A program made the translations under genes and the position numbers. Shown piece by piece: positions 36,001-47,768 of a stretch of 64,000 bases of DNA. Each line of letters starts with the position of its first letter. Within the stretch, counting starts at the first letter, position 1. The notes beneath the pieces were generated by a model, which saw only the letters and a program-made list of their open reading frames with translations, did not search any database and had not been told where the DNA came from. The stretch lies in NCBI GenBank assembly GCA_028386065.3, contig JAKUCV010003298.1:1-64000 (forward strand), in the 5' to 3' direction. This DNA is from Turnera subulata (taxonomy: Eukaryota > Streptophyta > Magnoliopsida > Malpighiales > Passifloraceae).

Positions 36001-37934
36001 TGAATAGTTAGATTGTTTAATTAAATATAATTGTATAAATTAATGAGTGTTTTTTATGCTAAGCTTGTCTTCTTCTCTTCCTCACTTGTTCTTCAATAAG
36101 ATGACAGTGTTGTTAAGTAAAGTTTCATTTTCTTTCTTGGCTCATGTTTTTCTTCTTCTCACCGGGCGTTTTTTGTGACTTTGGCAGATATTCCAACAAG
36201 AGTTCATGGATATATATATCGTGGCAAGGGCTTAACAACTGTGTATGAGTTTTGTAGGAAACCAGGTCGGTTTGATTTTGTTAGTATTTTTTTTGTAGCA
36301 TTTCTGACTTAGCCGGTGGGGTGTCTTTATCTTCCCTATTATGTCTTTGATCTGCCATCGCAGTAGATTCTGATTTTTGAACTTTACATTTGATGAAAGC
36401 CCTCTTTTTTTCTTTTTCCCAATACATTTCATGATGGTACATATCACTTGGAAAGCAGGAACGCCTGCTAGGGTTGCTTGCTTTTACTTAAATGCTTTTA
36501 AAAAGCTTTTTAATTTTCCCAATCGGCGGTTTTTTTATTGATTTTTCCGAAAAGCACCAGATCTGAACATGTAGTTGCAAAGAAAGATAAGAAATGTTTT
36601 ATTTCCGGCTTATGCTATGCGTGGTTTTTTATTCACAATTGTGCTGTTGCTTTCTAAAAACAGTTGTGCTTTGACTTTTTAGCAAACATATTATATTCTC
36701 AGTCCTTATTTACTGCATTCTAGATCAGATGTGGATGTCTACGTACCTTTTTGAAGTTCCAAGAGAGGCTGTGATAGTATCTTGATATGTTCTTCACTTT
36801 GTTTGTGGTGTTTGAGGCTTCTTCTCCACTTTAAATTTGTCGATATTGATATAGTCTTTTTTTTCTTTAATTTTTTTGGCATCTTAACAGGTTTTCACAT
36901 TCTAATCTCCAGCCCCAAATATCTCGTTGTATTGGTCCCTATATCAATGATTGTAGTTGCTCTAGATTCATTTATTATTTTCCAGTGGTATAACTCATTT
37001 AGTTAGTTTAGCTCTCTCATCTACTTATTTTTCCAAGTGCCACACCAAAATTTGGAGATGTGGTTTTTCCTTAGTCGTTTTTTTCGTGATTTAGGAAAAG
37101 CTCGAGTTAACACAAAGTAATTGTTGGGCCGAGAATTATTGTACAATAGAAAATTTTGAAAAATGCTACGGGGTAATCCATTCCAAAATTCTATGAATAG
37201 TTTTAGTAGTTTATTGAAAAATTTTAAAAAACATATAGTCGAAATAGCCAAATTTTAAAAATTCGATCATCAGGTCAGGTCGATAATGAAAATTGACACA
37301 AAAAAAATAACAATATGTGAGAAACATAAATTCGAGATAGCCTAATCATATGGATTCTGTTATATATTTTGGAAATTCTTATTATGAGGATAAACTAAAG
37401 GAGATATTTATCCATTTTGGAAAAGATTAGTAAAGTAAATTAATTATCATAAAATAATATAATTTGTGTTAAAATATTTAGATCCAACAAACCATATGTC
37501 CTTTAACTTTTGAATTCTATTCTATACACTATTATATCCCTCAATTTGCCATATGCTCTATGTATTATGTATCAAATTAAATTCTCTCTTTCAGTCATGA
37601 ATTCAATTTTTTTTGAAGTGATTATTATTTATAGTAAGATTTCAAAGTGGTAATCCTCAATTTACGGTATGCTGTATGTATTTTGTATAAAATTAAATTC
37701 TCTCCTTCAGTCATGAATTCAAGTTTTTTTGTTAAGTGATTATTATTTATAGTAAGATTCAAAGGTGGTAATCCAATGAGATTAGGAGTTGTGAGTTATT
37801 TCTAGTGGGAAGGTTGATATTTTTATGATGACAATTAAGCCATTAATTTGAATATATATTAAAATACGTAGGGGTATTTTATTATTTCAATTTCGTAAGT
37901 TTTTGTGACTTCGTGCTTTTATATATAGTATAGA

Positions 37935-38273
37935 TTATTATTTTCATTCTTCTAAGCAAAAATAAAAATAAAATTTTGGCACCTCAGTAAATCCTTATGC
38001 TCTCGTATTTAAGTGGGTGGGAAAATTTGTTTTTGTACCGCCCACTTGCTTTTATAACTTGATTGATGATGATGATGTTGTTACAGCCAATAGCACTGAA
38101 ATTTTAAATAGAGTTGTTCCAATAAGAAATTCTAAATTATTTAAATTAAATATATTAATTCATAGATCTATGTCCATTAATTAAAAAAAATCCCAAATTT
38201 CCATCATTTATAAATTTTTCAAGGGTTATTAACACATAATATTCTTTTTTTTTGGTATATTGATCTTAAGAGT
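37935..38273. other. AT-rich spacer, no feature seen
   Basis: Host or older repeat DNA between the Helitron 5' end and the next inverted-repeat element. No coding frame or repeat boundary recognised. Confidence 0.4.
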
Positions 38274-38424
38274 TTGTTTGGATAAATGAGAAATGGAAGG
38301 AAATAGAGGGGAATAGAAGAGAAATGAAGAGAATTTTTAATTATAAAAAATAATTCATAAATAGTAAATTATAAATATTATCTACCATTCTTCTCTTTCC
38401 TCTTTAATGTATTTATCCAAACAA
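38274..38424. mobile_element. putative MITE
   Basis: Perfect 14-bp inverted ends TTGTTTGGATAAAT (38274-38287) and ATTTATCCAAACAA (38411-38424) flank an AT-rich, G/A-rich core without coding capacity. Superfamily not determined; a clear target duplication was not seen. Confidence 0.45.
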
Positions 38425-38517
38425 GATACTAAATTTCTCTTCGTACCATTCCCAACCTTTCTCTTCCCATTCATTCCCCCTCATTTCCCTTTCTCTTTTA
38501 TATTCCCAAACATACTT

Positions 38518-39300
38518 GTAGGAATTGGGGTCAAATCAATCCCTTTGGCCTCCTCACCTTTGTGTGTTCTTTTCTAACAACAACATGGAGTCCATCCTGA
38601 TTTTATTCCTTAGAAAAATCCGGAGAAAAACCTTTAGGCATCACTTCTCTCAGGCAACAAATTTAAGAGATTTATCATGGCGAACCAGAGATTGTTGGAT
38701 TCGGGGATTCATCACGGGTAGGAAGGTGTTAGGTACCCCACCCGTGCTGGGGAAAAACTTTGTGCAATAAATGGATCAAATTGTAGCCTTGTGTAAGTGT
38801 ACAAGTGTGGAAATCAAATCACATAATCAAAATAAATACTGAAATTAAAAAGAAATGGGAGGGGGAAAAGATTTGGCTTGAGTCTCTACCACTAAAGACC
38901 ACCTATGTACCCCCCACAACCGGATTCAAAGCTCACGTAGTTCTTATTCATGGCAGCACAACAATCACATCATCATCATCACAACATGCATCTTAGCACG
39001 TCAACAACAAAATATAAAAAGGATCAACGCTTACCTCTTGAAGACCTCCTCTAGCTCCTAGCTTTATTGAGTTGTTATCTACACCCACAATCTTTCCTCC
39101 TCTAAGCTTCATCTTGGTTGCCTTTTAATCATCTTGCTTGATGCTTCTAGATGCCTGACTCCACAGGAATTTCTCCACAATAACAGTATTAAAAAATGTT
39201 TGAAGGCTTAGAGAAGTAGAGTTTCTCCAAGCTTTCTAAGTTTATAAGGCTTGGAGAAGGAGAGCTCTACGGCGTTTTTATCTCTTCTTTCAATTCTCCC
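38518..39300 (-). mobile_element. Tat-type LTR fragment (copy 3), diverged
   Basis: Shares the LTR landmarks GGGGATTCATCAC, GGGTAGGAAGGTGTTAGG, AAACTTTGTGCAATAA and CACCTATGTACCCC with the copies at 31359 and 41373, in the same order. It is truncated before the GC-rich block and abuts a Helitron end at 39320. Confidence 0.65.
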
Positions 39301-39319
39301 ATTCTTTTCTTTACTATTA

Positions 39320-39458
39320 CTAGTTTCTTCTACACGTGCGATGCACGTGGTATAGTATTGAAAATTTTAAAATGACCGTGGTATAGTATTAATTATTATT
39401 TTGAAAAGAAGTCATATCGAAGACAAAGATTTTTTGTATGAGTTAGGCAAAAGGATAT
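39320..39458 (-). mobile_element. Helitron 3' end (second element), truncated
   Basis: On the minus strand the sequence ends CTAG followed by T. About 9 bp inside lies the perfect hairpin CACGTGC-GAT-GCACGTG (39333-39349), the canonical Helitron 3' structure. The element runs rightward and is cut by an LTR at 39459; a 5' end was not found. Confidence 0.7.
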
Positions 39459-40414
39459 TGTTAGCCTAAACATGGCTAATTAGTCTCTTAAGCTTAATTA
39501 GTAAATTAACTATATTTGTTTAATTTTGATGATTAACAAAATACTTAGATAAGTGCCTATATATACATTATGTTGATTAAGTATATAGGAGGATGCATGG
39601 TTTAAAGGAAACTATAAGAATATCCAGGACGGATGGTTTTGAAGAAACCACATAAACACGAGCTGTCATTATCACACTTTTTCTGCAACTTGCAAGTGGT
39701 CCTCCCGTGCATTAAAACTCAACTCTCAATGGCCTGGAGCGGAAAACAAGTAAGAGAAAAGGCTAAAAAAAGTCAGAGGAAAGTTCTCTCTCAAGTAAGG
39801 AGCTGTGGTTCTGATTAGAACCATAAGTGAACTGAAGTCAACTTTGGAATTCAATGAGCCGTTGGAAGACTTTCCCCCCTAAATTCAGAAGTATAAAAGA
39901 GGATTGAAGACACTTGTGAAGACATCCCATCCATTTGAGCAAATCTGAGTTGAGCTCACACTTGTTGTTTCTAATCTTGTTTCATTATTGTAATCGAATT
40001 CATTGAAAGGGTAGCTTGTAAGCAAGACTTGGTTTAGTTTTGTTGGGAACTCAAGTCTAGGATTAAATTTGAGGGTAGGTTAGAGCTTAGCCTGCAAAAA
40101 GTTTGTAAAGGTTTGAGCCTAGCCTAGAAAAGCTTGTGAATTGTAAAGGTTAAGGTTGAACCCGCAAAAACCTAAGGATAGTGGGAGTTTGAAATCTTAA
40201 AGGAGGGTCCTTTAGATAATGGAGGTACTTGGTCAGGGAAAACCACCCTAAAATCACTTGTGTTCACTTCTCTCCTTACCTTACTTTTGTTATTTGTTCG
40301 AATCTCACTACTGCAGTCCAGCGTGTGGTTTCAGGAGAAACCATATCAGAACTTAACCCGAAAAAGTTCTAAGCCTAATTCACCCCTCTCCTCTTAGGCA
40401 TATTTGAGCCTACA
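39459..40414 (+). mobile_element. Copia LTR (related to family B), solo or truncated
   Basis: Starts TGTTAGCCTAAACATGG, as does the family B LTR in its own sense, and ends GAGCCTACA. It has inverted repeats of its own: TGGTTT..AAACCA at ~39632-39653 and TGGTTTC-AGGA-GAAACCA at ~40328-40345. No PBS or gag follows. The flanks (GATAT / AAATA) do not form a clean duplication. Confidence 0.65.
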
Positions 40415-40560
40415 AAATATTCCTACTAAATAATAATAATAATAATAAAAATTGGCACTGCTCTTATTTAATTGAGACGACATGTCATACAACAACAAAT
40501 AACATATAGTAGTTTCTTATCACAATTTATCACAATTTTAACAATGAATAATGTCTATTA

Positions 40561-41205
40561 TGTTGGCCTAAACTTGGGCTACTCACCTCTTAAGCTTAAT
40601 TAGTGAATTAGTCATATTTAGTCATGGTATAAAATTGATTTTGATGATTAACAAACTATTTGACATAAATTCTTTAAGTTTGCTTTGTGTTGATTAAAGT
40701 TTATAGGAAGAAGTATGGTCTTAGAAAAACCATACAAATATGGTTTTTGTTGCAACCTCATCTGGAACGAGCTGTCACCATCAAGCTTTTTCAGCAACTT
40801 GTGTGTGGTCCTCCAAGTATTTAATGTCCACTACCAACAACCATGTTTGATGAACAAGTAAGAGGGAACTTGCAGAAGACCTTCTCACATCACCAACTTC
40901 ACTTAATAAAGGTAGTCCATGCTTTCTATTTTGGGCAATACTTTGTGACTAAGGAGTTGACATGAATAAGTGGTCCCAACTTGAAGTAATTGAGAACTCA
41001 AGTCAACTTAGAGTTCATAAAGTCGTTGCAGCACTTTCCCCCCAGATTCAGAACTATAAAAGAGGGTTCAAAACACATCTGAAGATTATCCCAGCTATTG
41101 TGCAAAAATCTGAGTTCATACTTGTGCTTACAATTGTGGTTTCAAATTTGGTTTTTCTGCATGTATTAAAAAATCCATTCAAAAGGGTAGTTTGTAAGCA
41201 AGACT
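40561..41205 (+). mobile_element. second Copia LTR, 3'-truncated
   Basis: Starts TGTTGGCCTAAACTTGG and runs parallel to the LTR at 39459 (GCTGTCACCATCAAGC, TAAAAGAGGGTTC, GGGTAGTTTGTAAGCAAGACT). It then breaks off into a Gypsy protease fragment. It contains TATGGT..ACCATA arms near 40713-40733. Confidence 0.65.
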
Positions 41206-41372
41206 CCCTAACAGAAAACTGCAGTGTTGTGCTGCAATACCAAGCCCATATCCCTAAATTAGGCGACCCTAGGAGTATATCCATCCCATGTCACATTGGT
41301 ACCCAAAATTTCAACAGAGCTTTATGTGATCTTGGGGCTAGTGTGAGCTTAATGCTCTTATTAGCAGTACAA
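41206..41372 (+). pseudogene. Gypsy (Athila-like) protease fragment
   Basis: The plus frame reads IPKLGDPRSISIPCHIG and then RALCDLGASVSLM, the N-terminal part and active site (D-x-G-A-S) of an Athila/Tat-type aspartic protease. It is cut off at 41372 by the next Tat element and on the left by the truncated LTR. It is the only trace of its element. Confidence 0.75.
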
Positions 41373-42977
41373 TGTGAATACCCGACCCAAAATCACTTCG
41401 GCCTATTCACCTTTCCCTTACACCTTCTCCATAACCGTCATCCAGCATCTTTGGAGTCGCCTTTTATTAAGGGACAAAAACTTGGGAAAAACTCTTCATG
41501 TGACTCCATTTAGGCAACTGATTAGCGAACCAAAGATGCTGGACCCGGGGATTCGTCATGGATGGGAAGGTGTTAGGCACCCATCCATGTTGGGGCGAAA
41601 CTTTGTGTAATTAGAGGGTTTTGTATGCCTTGTGCTAGTGTGCAAGTGTGAGTACCAAAACACATAATAGCTGAATATTAAAAAGAAAGGGGGAAGAAGA
41701 AGATTGGGCTTGAGTTTCCACCACTAGAAACCACCTACGTACCCCGGAGACCGGGTTCAAAGCCCACGTAGTTCTTGACATGGCATCACAATAATCACAT
41801 CATCATCAACAACAACATCTCAACAATAATTGGTCAGACAAAAAGGGATTAGGATTACCTCTTGTAGCCCTCCTCTAGCTCCTTAGTTTGGGTTGTGCCT
41901 CTCACACAATTTCTTCCCACTCCTCAACTCAATCTTGGAGTTCTTCTTGATTTTCCCCTCTTGCTGCCTTCAATGGATGATGCTACCCACAAAATTCTAC
42001 CAGAGTTTTGCCTATGGAACTATTTCTTAAGCTTGGAGAGGTAGAGTTTCTCTAAGCTTCTAAGCTTTATGAAGAGTGTTTGTGTAATAGAATGTGTGTC
42101 CTTTGAAATGTGAGAGGAGGGTCCTATTTATAGTATTCTGGGTAGCCTAGGGGCATGGACCAACTTAATGATCAAGGTAATGGCAAAAAATCTGGGCCAA
42201 AACCGAATAGAATCAGATTACGGGCGAAAATCAGGGAGAAAACGCGTTTCTGGGGGTGCATGACCGCCATGGCCGGCGGTCATCCTATGGATGACAGCCA
42301 GGCCGGGCGGCCATGGGTGGAAGACCGCCCAGGCCCGGCGGTCATCCCGAGATGACCGCCCGCGCCTACGCGTCTCACCCTTACTTTCCTTTTTTGGTCC
42401 CGATTCTCCCCTAATTCCTCCCTGATTGATCCTACCGCGTAATTAACCCCTAGACTGCCCAGAATCCTCTGCTTTCTTGATTGCTACTCCCCTCAATCAT
42501 CTCTTAATTGGCTAATTACACATTGATTCCTCATTTTAAGCTAAAATCATACCAAAAATATTGTTGCTATTAAGGAATGATTTAACTCTGATTTTCCACA
42601 AAAATCAGAGCTAAATTTGTCTGCAAGCAAGGTGTTAATAGGCTGTGCAACTCTGAAGAAAAGTCCATACCTTATTAAATTGGACCCTTACATTTATCTT
42701 CAACCCAAGAATAAAAATAATTGGGTTTAATAAATAAACAAGCCCAAATTTAATGAGATAAAATACATTTTAGCAATTTAGTCCTTAACTTATCCTATGA
42801 TTAAATCATCTCATTAATCCTAGGCATATAAAAGTCTTAATTACTATAATGTATAAATTCTACTAAAATTAGACCCCATCCATGCTTCAAACCAAGACTA
42901 ACTCATCAATCTTACGATTCAAACATGTCTGGAGTCTAATCTCAATATAATTTTCATGGGTCAAATTTGGGTGTTCA
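41373..42977 (-). mobile_element. 3' LTR of the Tat-type element
   Basis: 1605 bp; in the element's sense TGAACACCCAAATTTGACCC to GGGTATTCACA. The GC-rich block 42255-42372 has two inverted repeats: ATGACCGCC-N6-GGCGGTCAT (42260-42283) and GACCGCC-N7-GGCGGTC (42323-42343). Confidence 0.85.
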
Positions 42978-43240
42978 CAGATGCCCCTCGTTGGCGAGTC
43001 TTTAAAACTTAAAGACGAAGCAACGCAAGGAAGGAACAACCAAATTTGGATAACGAATGTGAGTGTTATGGGCCAATGGTTGGAGCATCACATGCTCCAC
43101 CTCGAGAATCATCTCATCCCAAGGTTTGCGATTGACTCATCTCATCTCTTGGGATTTTCCTGGTCCCAAGAGCTACCGGGAATCATCTCATCCCCGGGTT
43201 TCTTTTGGGATTTTTCTGGTCCCAAAAGTCATTAACAAAG
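42978..43240. other. Tat element, 3' end of internal region
   Basis: Holds the probable purine tract (minus strand ACGAGGGGCATCTG against the LTR) and degenerate GGGATTTT..CTGGTCCC and CATCTCATC repeats. These grade into the ordered minisatellite that follows. No gene. Confidence 0.55.
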
Positions 43241-44145
43241 GATCATCTCACCTATGCTAACTAGGGATATTGTCGCCCTCCCGTGAGGATTTTGCCAACT
43301 AAGGATATTATCACCCTCCCGTGGGGATTTTGCCAACTAAGGATATTGTCACCCTCCTATGGGGATTTTACCAACTAAGGATATTATCACCCTCTCGTGG
43401 GGATTTCGCTAACTAGGATCATCTCACCTTTTTTAACTAGGGATATTGTCGCCCTCCCGTGAGGATTTTGCCAACTAAGGATATTATCACCCTCCCGCGG
43501 GGGTTTTGCTAACTAGGATCATCTCACCTATGTCAGCTAGGGATATTGTCGCTCTCCCGTGAGAATTTTGCCAACTAAGGATATTGTCACCCTCCTGTGG
43601 GGATTTTGCCAACTAAAGATATTATCACCCTCCCGTGGGGATTTCGCTAACTAGGATCATCTCACCTATGTTAACTAGGGATATTGTCGCCCTCCCGTGA
43701 GGATTTTGCCAACTAAGGATATTATCACCCTCCCGCGGGGGTTTTGCTAACTAGGATCATCTCACCTATGTCAGCTAGGGATATTGTCGCCCTCCCGTGA
43801 CAATTTTGCCAACTAAGGATATTGTCACCCTCCTGTGGGGATTTTGCCAACTAAAGATATTATCACCCTCCCGTGGAGATTTCGCTAACTAGGATCATCT
43901 CACCTATGTTAACTAGGGATATTGTCGCCCTCCCGTGAGAATTTTGCCAACTAAGGATATTATCACCCTCCCGCGGGGGTTTTGCCAACTAAGATCATCT
44001 CACCTATGTTAACTAGAGATATTGTCGCCCTTCCGTGAGGATTTTGCCAACTAAGGATATTATCACCCTCCCGTGGGGAATTTGCCAACTAAGGATATTA
44101 TCACCCTCCCGCGGGGGTTTTACTAACTAGGATCATCTCGTCGTT
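43241..44145. repeat. minisatellite with 238-bp higher-order repeat
   Basis: The basic unit is 38 bp (CTAAGGATATTATCACCCTC, then CCGTGGGGATTTTGCCAA). A ~24-bp GATCATCTCACCTATGTTAA block is inserted after every second to fourth unit. The blocks begin at 43241, 43417, 43517, 43654, 43754, 43893, 43993 and 44131. After the first interval (176) the spacings alternate 100, 137, 100, 139, 100, 138, giving three tandem units of ~238 bp. It lies between the PMD gene and the 3' LTR. Confidence 0.9.
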
Positions 44146-44159
44146 CATCTACATCGTCT

Positions 44160-44350
44160 CTGGTGCTCCTCTATGTCGGGACAGCGTCCCTAGGATATCC
44201 CGCAACTTCTTCATCCACTCTACTTTTAGGGGTATCTGCCCCTAACGACTTTCGTCAATTCTACTTCTATCTTAGGGGCATCTGTCCCTGCGACCCTCAT
44301 CGGTTCTGCTTTCATCTTAGTGGCATCTGCCTCTGGCGACTCCCATACAG
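44160..44350. repeat. short degenerate tandem repeat
   Basis: About three copies of a ~60-bp unit built on TTCTACTTCTATCTTAGGGG, then CATCTGCCCCT and a CGAC tail. It sits between the minisatellite and the PMD 5' region. Confidence 0.65.
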
Positions 44351-44589
44351 TTTCAGGATCTGCATCTCGGTTTCAGGATGGTCTATCTCGCGGCTAGTTC
44401 CCTTCGGGATTCATTCACAACCGTTTTTCTCATCTCCAGGCTTAGAGGACGGGTTCTTTATGAAAAATTCGTTCGACACTTAAGTTTTAATGAAACAGAC
44501 AAACATACTCAATATTGGGATCCAAAAATATGCACACCGGGGTTCTATTTTGGAGAAAAAGTCATTCCGAGTTGTGGGGCCCGCAAAAA

Positions 44590-44710
44590 ACGGGCGACAG
44601 ATTGAACTGCATTGCGACGGTCATGCCAAGAAGCCCGTCAGCTGGTGGCGGTCAAGTGAGGATGACCGCCAGGGCTGGGCGGTCTTCTCGACATGACCGC
44701 CCGCGCTCCT
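44590..44710 (+). promoter_or_regulatory. GC-rich inverted-repeat block upstream of PMD gene
   Basis: Contains GACCGCC-N7-GGCGGTC (44664-44684) and further GGCGGTC / GACCGCC half-sites, the same motif family as in the element's LTR. It lies ~200 bp upstream of the PMD exon 1 ATG (44892), so it may be part of the antisense promoter. The shared motif is observed; the function is inferred. Confidence 0.5.
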
Positions 44711-46239
44711 GCGGGTTTAAAACGCCCTTTCCTCCTTCTCTCTTCTCTTATTTTGTTCAACACACTCAAAACAAAATACCCAAAACCTCTCAACTTCTCC
44801 TCCCCATACCCGAAAACACACTCCAAATCTCTCTCATCCTTCCCTTCAACTCTTTCACTTCTCAACTTCTCCACATCACAAGAGGATTTCCATGAAGAAC
44901 TACCGCCCAAAATCTAATCCAGAAGAAAATCGAAGCCTATTGTTGAAGTCTCCTGATAGGCACTTCTCCTCCCAACTCGACAAAGTCCAAGTAAGTGATT
45001 CTTATTCATCAAAGCTCATCAAACTTTCGTTTTGGTTGAAATTCGGATTTATGCCCAATGTGCTTCTTGAATTTGATTTAATGCAGTGCATGTTGTGTTT
45101 AATTGTTTAGAAATACTCCTAAGATGAATATAATGCTTTCCTTCATGCCTAATTTACGGATTAAACACAAGAAGTCATGGATTGGACTTCCACCAATTGG
45201 GGGTTTAGGGTTCTTGGCGAATTTGAATGATTTCGGGTGATTCGGGTGTTGTTACATTGTTGTGAATGCATATTCTTGATGTTGGGTGACTGGGTATTAA
45301 TGGGCTTGTCCCAATTTTGGTCAATTTCAAACTTCACCGGGACGGATTTAGTGACTTTCTTGCGTTTTAATCCGTAAATAAAACTATGCTAAGATGTTGA
45401 AAATGACGATGCTAGTATGCAATTTTATTCTTATGATGCATGTCTTGATATATGCTATCTTTGTTTGATTTTGCCGAGCCCGAGGGGGCGTGAGTATTGA
45501 CTTCTTGTGGGGTATCTACACAGGTCGGGGAGAACCGGCAACGGAGCCATGCCGGAGTTGTCGCTCGCCTTCTCATCCGGGAACATGTCGAGAGGAACGG
45601 ACCTGTTCGAGAGATCATCGAGAGGGTCGGGTTATGGGACTTCTTCCGCACTTTCCAGAGAGACAAGGACGATTTACAAGCGGTGTCAGCTCTAGGCGAG
45701 AGGTGGTGGAACACCACCAAAACTTTCCATTTAGCTTGCGGAGGGTTGACGATGCTCCCTTTGGACTATGTTCACATCACCGGGTTGGTATTTGATGGCG
45801 CACCGGTCACCTTTGATCAGCAGTTGGGCATTGACCGGTTCTAGGAGTTAGTAGGCCTCGAGCCTAGGTGGGGCCGCCATGGTGAGGTGTCTCCCAAGTG
45901 GCTGTAGGACTCTTTGTTGGCCCTTGGTTATGCGGGGACAGTGGAACAACGGGCCCGGGGTTTGATCCTAGTGAGCCTGTGTAGGACTATTTTCGCCACA
46001 GGTAGCGACCAGGTCCGATGCAATTTGCTGGCATCACTTGTCCATCTGGATAGGCCATTGGTTGATTGGGCTTCAGCGGGCTTTGCAAATGCCTACCGAG
46101 AGATGACCAACTTTTCTAGGGGCACAACCAAATATTTCTATAGTTCGGCTTGGATTTGGGAGGTATATCGCCATCTTCTTCATTGTGTTACCATGCTCTA
46201 ATATCTCCCTTTCTCTTACTAACCAAGTGAGCTGCGTAG

Positions 46240-47768
46240 TGTTAGAATAGGTTCCCTACGCTAGAGGGGGGGTGAATAGCGTTTTATGGACAAAATCAAA
46301 AACTTGCAGGAAATAATTGCGGAATTGAAAGAATGAAGGACACACCGAATTTTATACTGGTTCACACACACAACTTGTGTGGCTAATCCAGTCCCCCGAG
46401 AGACTCTCTTGAAGATTTCACTATCTAGGTTAAGCTTCTGGGTGCTTAACAAACCGTATACAAACCTAGAGCCCGAGTCACATGAAGCTCTACTCGCTTA
46501 AAGATACCTCACTTCAAGACTTCTCTCAAGGAAAGAAAACACTCTTCCTATGAGTTGCTACAAGGGAACAATCCTCGCTTAAGGTGTATGAACAACACTT
46601 TAAAAACACTCAAATAAAAGCTCTCTCAAAGAGTGGATATGAGTAACAAGTAAAGCTCTATAAAGGCAACTCTCAATTCTCAAGGAAATTGGCTCATAAA
46701 AATTGCAATGTATGTATGATAATTGATGCTTAAAATGTAGAGAGTTGATTATTATTAAACAGAGATGTAAATCCTCTATTTATATGTCTCAAAACATGTA
46801 TGATCGTTATGGAATCAATCCAAAACACCTTTAGACAAAATAGCATGGGGATTTGAAAAAGGTGTCTGCTCACAATGGCACAACATCGATATTTAAACTT
46901 AGAACATCGATGTTTGGCCAGTAAACTTGAATTATTTGGACCAACGATCATGAGAATATCGATGTTTACCAAAGGAACATCGACGCTTTGCCAGTGAATA
47001 TGAATTATTGAGTCCAACGGTCATTAGAACATCGATGTTTACTCAATGAACATCGATGATCATTTGGTTCGGTAAAATCATTTTAAAGCTGATGATCATG
47101 GGAACATCGATGTTTACTTGTAGAACATCGATGTTTACTTGTAGAACATCGATGTTTACTTGTAGAACATCGATGTTCATTTGGTTCTGTAAAATCATTT
47201 TGAAGCTGATCATCATAGAACATCGATGTTTACTTGAAGAACATCGATGTTCATTTGGTTCGGCGAAAATCAATTTAAAGACATCAATTGATGGAACATC
47301 GATGTCTCATGTTTAGACATCGATGTTTTTCTATTGAAAAACATTTTTCAAGTGCAACGGTCATGAGAACATCGATGTTTGGGATGCCAACATCGATGTT
47401 CTAAGCTACTTCCTGTTTTGAAAGAATGTTTGAAGGCAGGAACATCAATGTCTAAAATCAGAACATTGATGTTCTTTGCTCAAAAAGCATTTCATGATAG
47501 AAAGGATGCTATTGAATGCATGAATAAAATTGATTTTGTTTTGAGCCAGTGTCTTAGAAGAATTGAGTGTTTAACCTTTGTACAATTTTGAGTTCCTAAC
47601 TCTTCTTTCTTGTTACTTCAATTCTTGTGCTCTTTTCTCTTTAGACCTTTGCTCTTTGATTGATTTCTTTTTGCTTCAAGGTTGTCATCAATTGATTTCT
47701 TTTTGCTTCATGCTTGGTTTGTCAATATCAAAACCCTGAAATGAGACAAGGAGACATGAGTTCTAATA
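46240..47768 (-). mobile_element. family A 3' LTR (copy 2)
   Basis: 1529 bp. A palindrome array AACATCGATGTT lies at ~46865-47480, with 10 exact copies and about 8 with 1-2 changes. A TATA box (minus TATAAATA at 46777-46784) lies just downstream in element sense. The outer end reads TTCTAATA instead of TTCTAACA, one transition. Confidence 0.9.

Larger units (their letters stand above)
35478..37917. repeat. 2.4-kb tandem duplication, unit 2
   Basis: Second unit, beginning TACTAAGTTAAATTCTCATC. It carries its own copy of the LTR end (GGGTCAAATTTAGGTGTTCA at ~35583-35602), a long (TA)n run, RPA-like exons and the true Helitron 5' end immediately beyond it. Confidence 0.9.
29846..37934 (-). mobile_element. 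Helitron (minus orientation), ~8.1 kb with nested insertions
   Basis: The minus-strand 5' end at 37934 reads TCTATACTATATATAAAAGC, the common plant Helitron 5' terminus, preceded by A. The 3' end at 29846 reads AAATTAG followed by T, near the CTRR consensus (TTAG for CTAG). A stem GTGCA / TGCAC (about 29856-29871) lies a few bases inside. There is no target duplication, and insertion is between A and T, as for Helitrons. Inside are RPA-like exons but no Rep/helicase. A Tat solo LTR (31359-33171) and tandem duplications expanded it. Confidence 0.75.

Noticed and set aside
39459..40414. Clean solo LTR with target duplication
   Set aside because: Termini are good but flanks GATAT and AAATA do not match, so solo status cannot be claimed.
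44163..44605. Plus-strand frames before the PMD gene
   Set aside because: They cover degenerate tandem repeats; no conserved domain and no link to exon 1.
47043..47316. Frames with repeated HRCS / IDV peptides near 47043-47316, 54505-54726, 56654-56968 and 59893-60207
   Set aside because: These peptides are the AACATCGATGTT repeat read in frame; the DNA repeat, not protein, is the signal.
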